This document shows, piece after piece, positions 45,450 to 55,790 of a stretch of 64,000 nucleotides of DNA. The stretch comes from Hippophae tibetana (lineage: Eukaryota; Streptophyta; Magnoliopsida; Rosales; Elaeagnaceae). The DNA lies in the NCBI GenBank assembly GCA_037013495.1, contig CM072806.1, forward strand, positions 48,821,814 to 48,885,813, read 5' to 3'. The translations under genes and the position numbers were made by a program. The notes under the pieces are model-generated. The model ran no database searches. It was not told the origin of the DNA and saw only the letters and a program-made list of their open reading frames with translations. Position 1 is the stretch's first letter, and each line of letters starts with the position of its first letter.

Positions 45450-48400
45450 TGGTCCTATTTTGACTTCAAACAGAGGGAAACCAGACAGGGAGCGTTGAGT
45501 TAGGTTGGGGAGTGGGCGTCAAAGTAGAAGAGATTCCTAATTATTAGTGACATTTCCATAGACTCTAATCGGACTAGAATAAAGGCCTTTAAGTGCATTG
45601 TTTCAAGCCATGAAGTGCATGCCAATCATGATAGTGGTTCTCACAATCTTTTCTGGAGCTATAAGTGGTGTTCTATTATGATCTTTCTTCGAGCTGCTAA
45701 AAAGCACTCTTCTTGTCAACCGTTATAGTATATCCATATGCATTTGTTCGATCAGGAAGGAACATCTTCCACCTCTCCTGAGGGATGTGATCTTGCCAGG
45801 TAATTCAGAGTTTTCCATAACCATGAAGCTAACAAATGGAATCCTTAACTAGCGGTTGCTTGCGAAGAAGGAGATATCTTAAAAATACCAAGGAATGGAT
45901 ACCCAGCAAGCAAGTCATAATCGAGTCATTATCGTTCGAACGATCATAGTTGATTACGTGATGATACTTTCGTACTGCTTTGAAATGTCACTAACTGACG
46001 ATCATTGAGGAAGATAGTTTCACAAGCGGTCACTTATAGGACGACAATGAGGTCTAATGGTCATTTAGACTAGTCGTTCAGGGGGGGCTATAGTTGTCCA
46101 GGCTTTCTTTGTGGGAGGAGCACTTATCCATCCTTGGTTGGGAAAGAACCTATTCCACCTGTTTATGGGCATAGGCTAGCCTTAAGGTCCAGTAGTTCCA
46201 CTACCAGTTTATGGTAAAGTTAAGGTAGCAAAGGAAAGTTATTAAACGACTCCAATCTAGTTGATATGACCTAGATTATTAAAACACATACATTGACAAA
46301 ATGCACCTACCGACATACGAACAACAACATAGCTTTTTCTTCTTTTGCCTCGGTATCTGATCTTAACTTCTCTATTTGTGAGGACCTATACAAGGTATAT
46401 TTCAAAAACTCAAAGAAGAGTGGCGCCTTTTCATTCTCTTCAACCACCTTTATCGGGCTCCTACTTTCACCACTTTCAGTGTAATACTAGGACAAGTTGC
46501 TCTCTTGATTTGCAGGTAGTAGGCCAGGTAATTCATTATGAGAAATATGAATATATGCCCAAATAAATCTATCGAGAATATCGTATCTGAGATTCAATAT
46601 GAATTGGATTTCAGATATGACCACTCCCTAATAAAAAGAGGATCGCACTTACGGAATTGCGAATTGCATTTATCGAATAAAAGGTGGCAAGTACCAACCT
46701 GGGGAGGAAATCTCAAGCATTTAAGAATAGCCCCGAAACTTTTATATTAAACCTAACCCGTTAAGGTCAAATGCAGAGCTCCTTCTCATGGCTTTCCAAG
46801 CAACTAACCATTTCTGGCTAGGGTTACAAATGCTCTGAGAGATCAAGACTGATGGGGAACGCCACGAACAAGTGCTCTACCCCCTTGGTCCACACACAAT
46901 AGGGGAGTAAGGTCAAGTAAGAGCAAGATTGAGAGCGTGAAGGTGGGGTAGGAAGCCTAGGTGGCTATGAAAAATAAGAAAACGATGGAAGATATAAGCC
47001 CCTTCAAAATTCAAACAACGATCAACAAGCGCTTCATATGCTGAAATCAAATAAGTTGGATAAGGAATTGCAAGGTCAACCCCAAGTCTGCTTGGAATAG
47101 AGTGATAAAGGCAACCCTTTGATTGAAGCATATGTAAGCATCTCTAGTTGAAAACTATTGATGATATGCTAAATGAGATTCATAGTACCCTGCTATAGCC
47201 CTCTCTTTTCGGTGGCTACCCTCTTTTGACCAGTCAGTATTCTAACTAAGAAAGAAAATTTACAGGTGGAAAAAAGCCCCTTACCGATCCTTTTCGAGAA
47301 ATAATAATTTATGACCAAAGCATGTACGTGGTGGGTTAGCCAACGCTGCCCTTGTATCGTGAGCATCTGCGTCAATTGACGACATTTAAGATAGGATTGG
47401 TTGAGAAAGAAATCCTACAGCAAAAATAAGGTGCCTACGTGGTGGTCGGATAACTATTGATTGGCGGATAACCATTTGTTGAGATAGGGCTAACTACTTC
47501 AAAGCAAACGGAAAGTATAGAACTCATTCCTGTGTCAATTGGTGGTGAAGGCTTGTTGTTTGCATAGGTACAGGTGAGTGAGCACCGCTACTGGTCAAGT
47601 TCATAGACCTGAGATACGAGCTCAAAGAGGCAAGGATGTGAAATGCATCTGCTGGTACCTGGGATCAGAGTTATCCGTCCACCGTCGATACTCACCACTA
47701 TTTTAGCGACCCTTAGTCTCAGTATGCTCATCTCTCTGTCATGTCCTCCCGCCCACCTCATGTAGCTCATAGTCATTCTGAAACTAAGCGGTCACACTTC
47801 ACTTTGAGTCTCTATATTTGAAAGAGAGCCTCACCTAACCTACTAAGGTAGATAGCTAGGTTGCAACCGTAATACAAAACACAGCGGGAAGGAAAGACAG
47901 ACCCTAGGGACTTCCAAAAGAAGCTTACTTCACCCCCTCTTCACCCAAACTGCTATATCATGCCTACCCTTATTCTTCTTCTTTTTTATAATAAAAGAAG
48001 AAGTCCCAACTAGCCAGGATGCTTACTATTCTTCAACTAAGAGGACTACTTCTCTATCATCCCTTCCTTTAGAAAGAATCCCTTCCTTAACCCTAAGAAT
48101 ACAAACAGCAACAAGGTGAGTGGAGTGAAATGAGCCTCACTCTTCCTTTTTCAAGTTAAGGAATGAGCCTACGTAAAAACCTCAATGTTAATCAGTGAAA
48201 TCTTTCATTTGACGGGATTGGTGTTCAGTGAAACCTACCAGTACTGGGCCGTAACCGGATAGAGCCTTCGGGACATATCCATGATTACCTAGCAGAATCT
48301 TCCCACTTACTTAACTCATTCCTGAGCTTGAACCTTCCTCTTCCTCTCTTAGTTTCACTTCCTACTTAACGAGCTCTTGCACTAAACTAAAGTAATTACC

Positions 48401-51400
48401 TTCCGAATGGGGAACACATAAATCATGCAGAACCTGACTCAATAAAAGATGGCTCGGAGTGCCAGTGCACGAAAATCCTCCCAACAAGTTTAGATTGGTT
48501 CTTTCGGTATATTTGCCTCAATGGGGCATCAAAGTGAGGGAATGACCCGGTACCATAAGTCTGCTTCCTAAGATCGCATTCATTGTGATTGGTCTTGGAT
48601 AGGCTCTAACTTCTATTGAGTTCTGTTCTCGCTACCCTGGATCATCCCTTTTACCCAGTAACCTCCTAGCCCCCTTAGCTTTATGATATTCGACGAAGCG
48701 AGCAGAAGCTCTTTGCTCGTGCTTCATTAGAGCGATTCCATACAGAAGACTTCATTGCCGCATTTTCCTAATCTGGTTTATCTGGGTTGATGACATATCA
48801 AGAAGATAAGCGGTGTAGGGTGAAGTGAGCTTGGTCGCTCTGAGTAGAAGTGCTCTCTAACAGCCTAGATCTAGCTCAACTTGAGACTTTCGTATTGACG
48901 GATCGTCATAAAAAAAAGGATGACTTCGCTAGTCGCAAGTAATCGTACCAACACCTATACGGGAATGACTTTCGACTGTAAGGTGGTTGCACACCTCGGA
49001 GTAGCCGCTATGAAATAGAAGATTATGCCACAGGGATCAAGGATCAAACTTGACTCGTACCGCCTGGGAGAGCATGACGGAAGTCGCGCTGCCATCTCAT
49101 ATATCTATTTAGGTATTCTATCTAATATGGAAGACTTGAAGAGGAAGCTGAATCAAGAGAATTTTGAACCGCACACATGCCTCTATCAGACGAGCGACAA
49201 GAGCGGGAGCTTCCATCCTTAAACCAGCTCTTATTCTTGTGGTACACAAGATCCATAGATAGATAGGCATATGAATTTGGTTTTGCACATCGATCAAGCC
49301 TCCCCCAGCATCCATTCATCCACTTATAAAAAGGAAGAATCACAAATATCACAAAACATAATGATGTTTCCCGAACCCCAAACAAATAAGTTACCTCTAA
49401 AGTAGGGAGTTCCCTAAGCCAATACTGATGAGATGTTCTCCATTCTCTATTCCCCGTTAAAAATTATATTATGTTCTTAATACCAACTTAATGCTTATAC
49501 TAGTGTGACCAATCTCATGCTAAACCTAAGAGGTTCTCTTCTATTCCACTCTTCCTCATAATAGCGTCACAAGTTAATATGGAGAAAATCCTTAGCCTAT
49601 GGTCCTATTAGCACATACAACAACAAAAGGCTCATAAGAAAACACCCCTCCCTATACTACCATTGATAAAGATCCCAATTCAAACTGATTCGAAGAAAGA
49701 GAGTCCCTAACATCTAGCACGCTTGAGACTGGAGTTCATTTATAAATAAAGTTTGGTAGGTTATACTCTATTCGTTAGATAGATTTGGGGTCACGCTGGC
49801 TGGTGAAAGACACTTAAGGAATAAGGCGCTTTTCGTTGGCTTCATTAACGGAAGAATAACTAGATCCGAATTTTAGATGAGGTGCTTTCTCATCTCAAAA
49901 TTCCTTGCCTAATTGACTAAAAGTCAATCCCTTTATTATTCCTGAGTGAAAAAAACGCTTTTTATAGGCACCCCCATTTGTTCTATAATCCTGGTTCACA
50001 ATCCTTGGTTCAAAATGGGAGGGCCGGGAATATGAAAAAGCATAGGGGAGGCATTGACTGTCGCTGGATCACTCATTTGAAAGCATTCCTGAGAAGGATT
50101 AAAAGACCATGAGTTGGCATTGAGGGTAGGAAAGGAAGATAGGTTGGGGCAAGCTAAGACTGCCTCGATGACTGGACTATAAATGCTAAACCAGATTGAG
50201 TGGATTGGAATCAAATGGAAGAGCTGAATGAAGGTGCGCATTCCAAATGAAGGTGTCCCGAAGGAAGGTGTTTTGGTTTCCCTCCAGGTGGAGTGTTGGA
50301 TCTACATTTGCTTGCCATACAACCCTGGAAATCTTGGATGCTTTCGTGGTTAGGTGAGCATGGCTAAAGCTCTGTATAGGTGGGTGACCCAGGCTAAAGC
50401 TAGATATTGATTGCTTGGTGTTTCATCTGCTGGATAGAGGTAGTGTTACTGCCAGCTATGGATGAATAGAACTACTTTAGCTTCGTCGAGTCAGTAGATA
50501 TGCCCAACATCGATTTTGACTAGAAATTGTAAGAGGAAGTGCAGTGAGCGATATCAACCATTAACTGTCAACTCGGGCCTTGTAGAAAATTATGCTTAAG
50601 ATCTGGGACTGTCAGACTCTGATATAAATCTCTGCAAGAAGTAAATGGGGGGTGAATACACACAACACAAGCAAGGGAAAGATGAACTCTAAGCAAAAAC
50701 AAAAAGGTGTACCAATGGTGAAGGATCAAATAGTGCCTTCTCTACTCAGAGTAAAAAAGGAAAAATGCTAACTTCTAAGGAAATCAATTCCATTCCCTAG
50801 GGCATATCTTCCTCTACTGGGATTGATTCGCTTAGAAGGGGTCCCATTCTATTCCTATGGCAAAGGCCCTAACTACAGCCTTAAGTAATTCCTTGTCTCA
50901 TTGATCCGAAAAGAAAGGCATAAGTCCCACGTGTACTAAGCCCTCTCTCTATTATATATTATTATATCCCTAAAAGAAGAGCTAGAATGAATCAAAGTAT
51001 GAATTCAGAACTAATCGATTGGCAACTACTTCTTCTTCTATTGATTCATGTGCGATATGCTTAACACATGCAAGTAGAAGGTTTCTGCTTTCATATGCGT
51101 AGCATACTATTCACTTTCAATAAAGTAGTGTACACTACCAACAAAGACAACCAATACAGGGTCTTCAAGGAAGAGGTAAGGTCCCTAGCTTCAGAAGTGG
51201 CAGCGGCTAAATCATCATCGGCAAATCAAAGTGCAGTAAATAGAATCCTAGGTTTGAAGAAAGATCGTAGCGTAGAAAAGAAAGGTTTGATTCGAGGTTT
51301 GCGAGTAAAAAAATAAAAACTCTTTCTCATTATTTTTTTATAACACTCAATGACAATGACAAAGCGTCCGTTCACATCAGAAATATAGGTTTTTGATGTA

Positions 51401-51620
51401 GTTCCTTGTAGTTTTCTTTTTTGATTCGAGATTGGGTTGGTGTTCAATCGTGGGAACAAGATCGAAAAGAATGCTTTGCATTTCAAGTGAGATGCCCAAG
51501 AGAAAAGGAACGAGGGGAAGATTCGATGAGGAAAGTGAATGGAAAAGGGATGCTTTGGATTGGGAGTAATCTCTATTGGATAGGGCAAAAATAGGGGGGA
51601 AAAAAAAAAAAGCAAAGGGC
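45450..51620. other. Mitochondrial-type intergenic DNA
   Basis: Six kb without a gene I recognise. Short open frames occur on both strands (for example 46538-46750, 49025-49222, 51068-51316 on plus; 49996-50241 on minus). None has a known domain, and their lengths fit chance. The 82-residue frame at 51068-51316 ends in a Lys/Arg-rich tail. No tRNA or rRNA was found by eye. Confidence 0.5.
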
Positions 51621-51621
51621 T

Positions 51622-51890
51622 TCTTGCTCAAGACATCTCTTTTCAACTGAGAAAGAAAACAAGTTCGTTCCATTTTTAGTAAAATAGTGAGGGATATTCC
51701 ATTAGTAATGAAAAAAGGGGTTGAGGGGATACATATATGTGGTTTAGGTTGATCAGAAGGCACACAAATAGCTAGAACTCAATATGGAAAGTATGGAAAA
51801 ACATCTCGTAATGCATTTAACCAAAAAATCGATTATGCTTCTACGGAGGTATCTACTCGTTACAGAATCTTAGGTGTGGATTTCATATAA
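51622..51890 (+). pseudogene. rps3: rps3 3' end, mitochondrial small-subunit ribosomal protein S3
   Basis: Encodes the C-terminal ~75 residues of mitochondrial S3. From 51663 the frame reads a [17 protein letters not shown] run, then [14 protein letters not shown], then [20 protein letters not shown], very close to known plant mitochondrial S3. An in-frame TGA at 51750-51752 interrupts it; a CGA-to-TGA change would explain it. Just upstream, an [15 protein letters not shown] stretch lies in a different frame, so there is also an indel near 51662. After GV the family sequence ends and a stop follows at 51888. The N-terminal exon and the rest of exon 2 are missing. Confidence 0.8.
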
Positions 51891-51904
51891 CAATGGAAAG
51901 AGTG

Positions 51905-51940
51905 ATGCCTACATTAAATCAATTGATTTGTCATGGTAGA
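51905..51940 (+). pseudogene. rps12: rps12 5' fragment, mitochondrial ribosomal protein S12
   Basis: Twelve codons reading MPTLNQLICHGR, the start of plant mitochondrial S12 with Cys for Arg at residue 9 (CGT to TGT). Similarity stops at about 51941; what follows is unrelated. The ATG is only 14 bases after the rps3 stop, not a usual gene order. Such short rps12 ends at recombination points are common in plant mitochondrial genomes. Confidence 0.65.
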
Positions 51941-53150
51941 GGTCTGATCCAAAAATGGATCAAAATATGGATTCTCAATATGTTCCTACTTTTTATTACT
52001 TCCTTGGTTTGGAACTAGAGGCTTACTTGTGGAGTCCCTCTTTTCATTTTTATTATTGACTTGATTGAGTTCTCTCTTTAATGGAAGGATTACCTTTTTC
52101 CATTAGAGGTGGTAGAAGCGAGGCTGGTTCTTCGAACCGATCGCCTATCGATCTGAACTGACCTCTAGTTCTTGAGCTGGAGCAAGGGCTGGAGAAGGAG
52201 GTTTACCTCTATACTGAAAAAGACCTCGGGTGCCTCAAACGCATTCTTGAAAAAAAAAGATATCCTTTAGGCTTTGAAAAAGTGGCTCACCCAACTATCT
52301 AAACACAAGCCAGGATATTTCTCTTATGACTTTAAGATCTACTCTTTTATAAAAGAGTTCTTTGATTGGGATTAAACATGCTTTTCTTATGAGATCATGT
52401 AAAAAAACCTTAGCATCTCCATCCCTAGAGAAGCTGTATGAGGCGGAAGCTCCACGTACGGTTTTGAAGCTGAGACTTTCCAACAATGGAGCCTAGGGAC
52501 CGATATGATGATTGGTTTAGGTAGGGTGGGTGTCTTACTACGGGAACCTGTAGGGATTAGTGCATGAGATCGCGATCCATAAACTGACGCATATGACTCA
52601 CCCTTTACTTAGGAATGAAGAGGGGAAACATAGCATGTCACAAGAGCGAGGCGAGGTTTGGAACCCTACTACGAGAGGGATGCCTCGTGATCTGAGCTTC
52701 TAGAGATGAGGCCTTTTGGCAAAGCCAAGTCCATTTTGGACCACCAAACCCTACAACTGATGAGAAGGTCCTATGGAGTAAAGGCAAGTGTGTACATTGT
52801 CACACTCCCCGCCTTCCAAAGGTGCCTAAAGGACGGGCCAGACGCAGCAGAGCGATGATCGAGGAGTGGATTCCCTACTAGTAGGGGGACAAGAGATGGC
52901 CATGTCGAGGCACATCATGACCTACAGGCAACACCAGTGAGACCTGGGAAGGCAACCCGATTAGGAGTCAGAGGATCCATAGTACCTACAGCCCCACGGA
53001 CTGAATATTCATCATTTTTGAAAGTGGGGGAAAGGGATCTCTTTTCTACAATGAAACAAAACAGAGCAGATTTGACTCGACACAACCTAAAAATTCATCC
53101 AATACCAATGATATGTGCCTAGAATGCATTGCTAGATCTCTGCTCTAGAA
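51941..53150. other. Mitochondrial-type sequence with a group II intron end
   Basis: No protein gene recognised. It holds the domain V at 52431-52464. The open frame 52937-53122 (61 codons) and the minus frame 52295-52486 have no known motif. Downstream of domain V I cannot identify the expected exon. Confidence 0.45.
52431..52464 (+). ncRNA. Group II intron domain V
   Basis: A 34-base hairpin, AAGCTGTATG / AGGCGGAAGC / TCCACGTACG / GTTT. The first and last ten bases pair completely when G-U pairs are allowed. The catalytic AGC triad (52432-52434) is present. A domain VI-like stretch follows (52466-52497). Group II domain V forms the active site for splicing. Which intron this is (a nad intron or another) I cannot tell, and no 5' half is seen, so it may be a trans-spliced or truncated intron. 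Confidence 0.65.
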
Positions 53151-53157
53151 AGCTATA

Positions 53158-53215
53158 CAGGAAACAACAAATATGGTCGGGGCTTCCCTTTCATTACTTT
53201 TTTCACGACGAGGGA
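53158..53215 (+). pseudogene. rpl5: rpl5 3' end, mitochondrial ribosomal protein L5 (decayed)
   Basis: The frame QQIWSGLPFHYFFHDEGT resembles the last residues of plant mitochondrial L5 (a LWSGF run followed by KDEGET), with about four extra residues between the two blocks. It lies just before rps14, as in the common angiosperm rpl5-rps14-cob order. Only this short piece is recognisable, so the call is tentative. Confidence 0.45.
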
Positions 53216-53244
53216 ACCGCGTCCGCATCAGTTGAAGTGGTGGA

Positions 53245-53531
53245 ATGCCCTCCTGAGTCAAAGCAAAATATACGAGATCACAAACATAGATTGCTAGCAG
53301 CTAAATATGAATTGAGACGACATTTTTAAAGCCTTTTGTAAAGATCCTGATCTTCCTGGGACAAACATCGTTATAAGTTGTCTAAGTTGCCAAGAAAGAG
53401 TTCATTTGCACGAGTAAGAAACCGATGTATTTCCATGTTCTGTATATAAGTTCTTTTGAATTTCTCGTATCATTTTTGGTGGATTAGCATCTCGAGGTCC
53501 TTTGATGGGCATAAATAAATCATCTTGGTAG
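53245..53531 (+). pseudogene. rps14: rps14, mitochondrial ribosomal protein S14, broken
   Basis: From 53264 the frame encodes QNIRDHKHRLLAAKYELRR, the N-terminal region of plant mitochondrial S14, then a stop at 53327. In other frames come a KAFCKDPDLP-like run, KHRYKLSKLPRKSSFARVRN and finally GINKSSW followed by TAG at 53529-53531. A loss of about ten bases near 53357 and a replaced segment near 53440 shift the frame. The start codon is unclear. rps14 is already a pseudogene in the mitochondria of many flowering plants, so the breaks may predate transfer to the nucleus. Confidence 0.85.
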
Positions 53532-54608
53532 CAACCACTAAACCAATAGAACAAGGGTTAGCTCTACAGCTGGTCCATAAGCAAGGCAAGTAGGTCCATT
53601 ATCGGCCAACTCTGGACCAAAAATACCTAACAGAGTAATCCCTTATCTCGGATCGGAGATGCTAATATGGTGGGAATCAAAGTGGGAGACCTCTCTACCG
53701 CCTGTGTCTATCTCCTGTCAAGTATGCTCCCCAGACATAGACTACGTACATGGGGAAAAGATAGAATCTCACCGCATGAACATAACATTAAATTACAAAT
53801 GTCACTCCCAAAGTAAGGCATAGAACTGTTGTTCATTAGAGCTCCGGAGTGCGAAGGTTATTCCCATCATTGAAGTCAGAGTGTGGGACTAAGCCTTCCG
53901 AATGAGAAAGATAAAAAAATGCTTAGTTTCGTTGAAAAAACCAACACTCATATTTACTTTCTCTCACCGAGATAGATAGAAAAGGTTGGAGAGAGTTACT
54001 TTTTGAAATTCTTTCATTTCTAAAGTTGCGCGAGGCAACCCCCCCCCCCCCCCCCCAGAACAAAGCCACATCCCTATTTTCCCCCCTTTAATGAAAGACC
54101 CTCGCCCCACTTCCTATTCATTTGTGGGTCGGGACTCGTGGGCCTTTTTTATCAAGAGGTTCTTTCGAGAATAAACCAACCAAAAAATCGGTAGCCCAGG
54201 TGACTCACAAACTCCTTCTCCCCCAAATGAAATGGGATGAATTAAATCAATAAGATTTTTGATTGATTCAGGGCGCATCAAAGCAAAATTCAATCAAGGA
54301 AAGGGGTGTTACATTTTCCTGACGTTGAGTCATCTTATTCTTATTTATTTATGTGGAAAAGTTTTCAGATGATATGGACCCCCAAGAGATGAGCGAGAAC
54401 CTCTAATTGCTTAAGGGTCGCACTATGTTCTGCTTGGGGGATGAAATCTTCTCTCCTTTTAGAATTCTTTCTCCCACCCTATTTCACCGAAGAGGAAAGA
54501 AGAATCTTCTAGATATATATCTCTCTCTCTCTCTCAAATATATAGTAAGTAGGGCCCCAAAATGCTAAAAAGGTGGGGGAACAAGAGTTGTCATGATAGG
54601 AAAGAGAA
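53532..54608. other. rps14-cob spacer and cob leader
   Basis: No gene. Contains a C17 run at 54040-54056 and the TTTTCAGATGATATGGAC stretch before cob. Mutational state cannot be judged without the source mitochondrial sequence. Confidence 0.6.
54040..54056. repeat. C17 homopolymer
   Basis: Seventeen C in a row upstream of cob. Long C runs are unusual in plant mitochondrial DNA and are a likely site of length error in sequencing or replication. Confidence 0.95.
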
Positions 54609-55790
54609 ATGACTATAAGGAACCAACAATTTTCTCTTCTTAAACAACCTATATCTTCCATACTTAATCAAAATTTGATAGATTATCCAACCCCAAGCAA
54701 TATTAGTTATTGGTGGTTGTTCGGTTCGTCAGCTTGTCTTTATTTAGCCATTCAGATAGTGACTGGCATTTTTTTAGCTATGCATTACACACCTCATGTG
54801 TATCTAGCTTTCAACAGTATAGAACACGTTATGAGAGATGTTGAAGGGGGTTGGTTTCTCCGTTATATGCATGCTAATGGGACTAGTATATTTCTCATTG
54901 TGGTGCACCTTCATATTTTTCGTGGTCTATATCATGCGAGTTATAGCAGTCCTAGGGAATTTGTTCGGTGTCTCGAAGTTGTAATCTTCCTATTAATGAT
55001 TGTGACAAATTTTATAGGATACGTACTACCTTGGGGTCAAATGAGCTTTTGGGGAGCTACAATAATTACAAGCTTAGCTAGTGCCATACCTATAGTAAGA
55101 GATACCATAGTGACTTGGCTTTGGGGCGGTTTCTCCGTGGACAATGCCACATTAAATCATTTTTTTAGTCTTCATCATTTACTCCCCTTTCTTTTAGTAG
55201 GCGCCAGTCTTCTTCATCTGGCCGCATTGCATCAATATGGATCAAATAATCCATTAGGTGTACATTCAGAGATGGATAAAATTACTTTTTACCCTTATTT
55301 TTATGTAAAGGATCTAGTAGGTTGGGTAGCTTTTGCTATCTTTTTTTCCATTTGGATTTTTTATGCTCCTAATGTTTTAGGGCATCCCGAAAATTATTTA
55401 CCTGCTAATCCGATGTCCACCCCACCTCATATTGTGTCGGAATGGTATTTCCTATCCATCCATGCCATTCTTCGTAGAATACCTGACAAAGCGGGAGGTG
55501 TAGCTGCAATAGCACTAGTTTTTATATGTATGTTGGCTTTACCTTTTTTTAAAAATATGTATGTGCGTAGTTCAAGTTTTTTCCCTATTGACCAAGGAAT
55601 ATTTTGGTTGCTTTTGGCGGATTGCTTACTACTAGGTTGGATCGGATGTCAACCTGTGGAGGCTCCATTTGTGACTATTAGACAAATTTCTCCTTTTGTT
55701 TTCTTCTTGTTCTTTGCCATAACACCCATTCCGCGACAAGTTGGAAGAGGAATTCCTAATTCTTACACGGATGAGACTGATCACACCTGA
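54609..55790 (+). CDS. cob: cob, apocytochrome b; open reading frame but probably a nuclear pseudogene copy
   Basis: Cytochrome b of respiratory complex III, inner mitochondrial membrane, passes electrons from ubiquinol via two hemes. 393 residues, the family's usual length, starting MTIRNQ. Heme ligands are all present: His88 and His102, His189 and His203 (both pairs 14 apart). The Qo-site PEWY motif reads SEWY (Ser277; codon TCG at 55437-55439, from CCG by one C-to-T). Other departures from plant cob include Glu123 and Arg164 and Arg358 at usual Gly positions, and His184 at a usual Arg. Several His (100, 109, 190, 285) are where plant mitochondria edit to Tyr, so the sequence is genomic, unedited. 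A nuclear copy would not be edited or expressed as cytochrome b. Follows rpl5-rps14 as in many angiosperms. Confidence 0.9.
   Translation: MTIRNQQFSLLKQPISSILNQNLIDYPTPSNISYWWLFGSSACLYLAIQIVTGIFLAMHYTPHVYLAFNSIEHVMRDVEGGWFLRYMHANGTSIFLIVVHLHIFRGLYHASYSSPREFVRCLEVVIFLLMIVTNFIGYVLPWGQMSFWGATIITSLASAIPIVRDTIVTWLWGGFSVDNATLNHFFSLHHLLPFLLVGASLLHLAALHQYGSNNPLGVHSEMDKITFYPYFYVKDLVGWVAFAIFFSIWIFYAPNVLGHPENYLPANPMSTPPHIVSEWYFLSIHAILRRIPDKAGGVAAIALVFICMLALPFFKNMYVRSSSFFPIDQGIFWLLLADCLLLGWIGCQPVEAPFVTIRQISPFVFFLFFAITPIPRQVGRGIPNSYTDETDHT

Noticed and set aside
51226..51763. Two overlapping minus-strand frames of about 128 codons, hydrophobic and Phe/Ser-rich
   Set aside because: They overlap the plus-strand rps3 remnant and are antisense to purine-rich DNA; no known domain.
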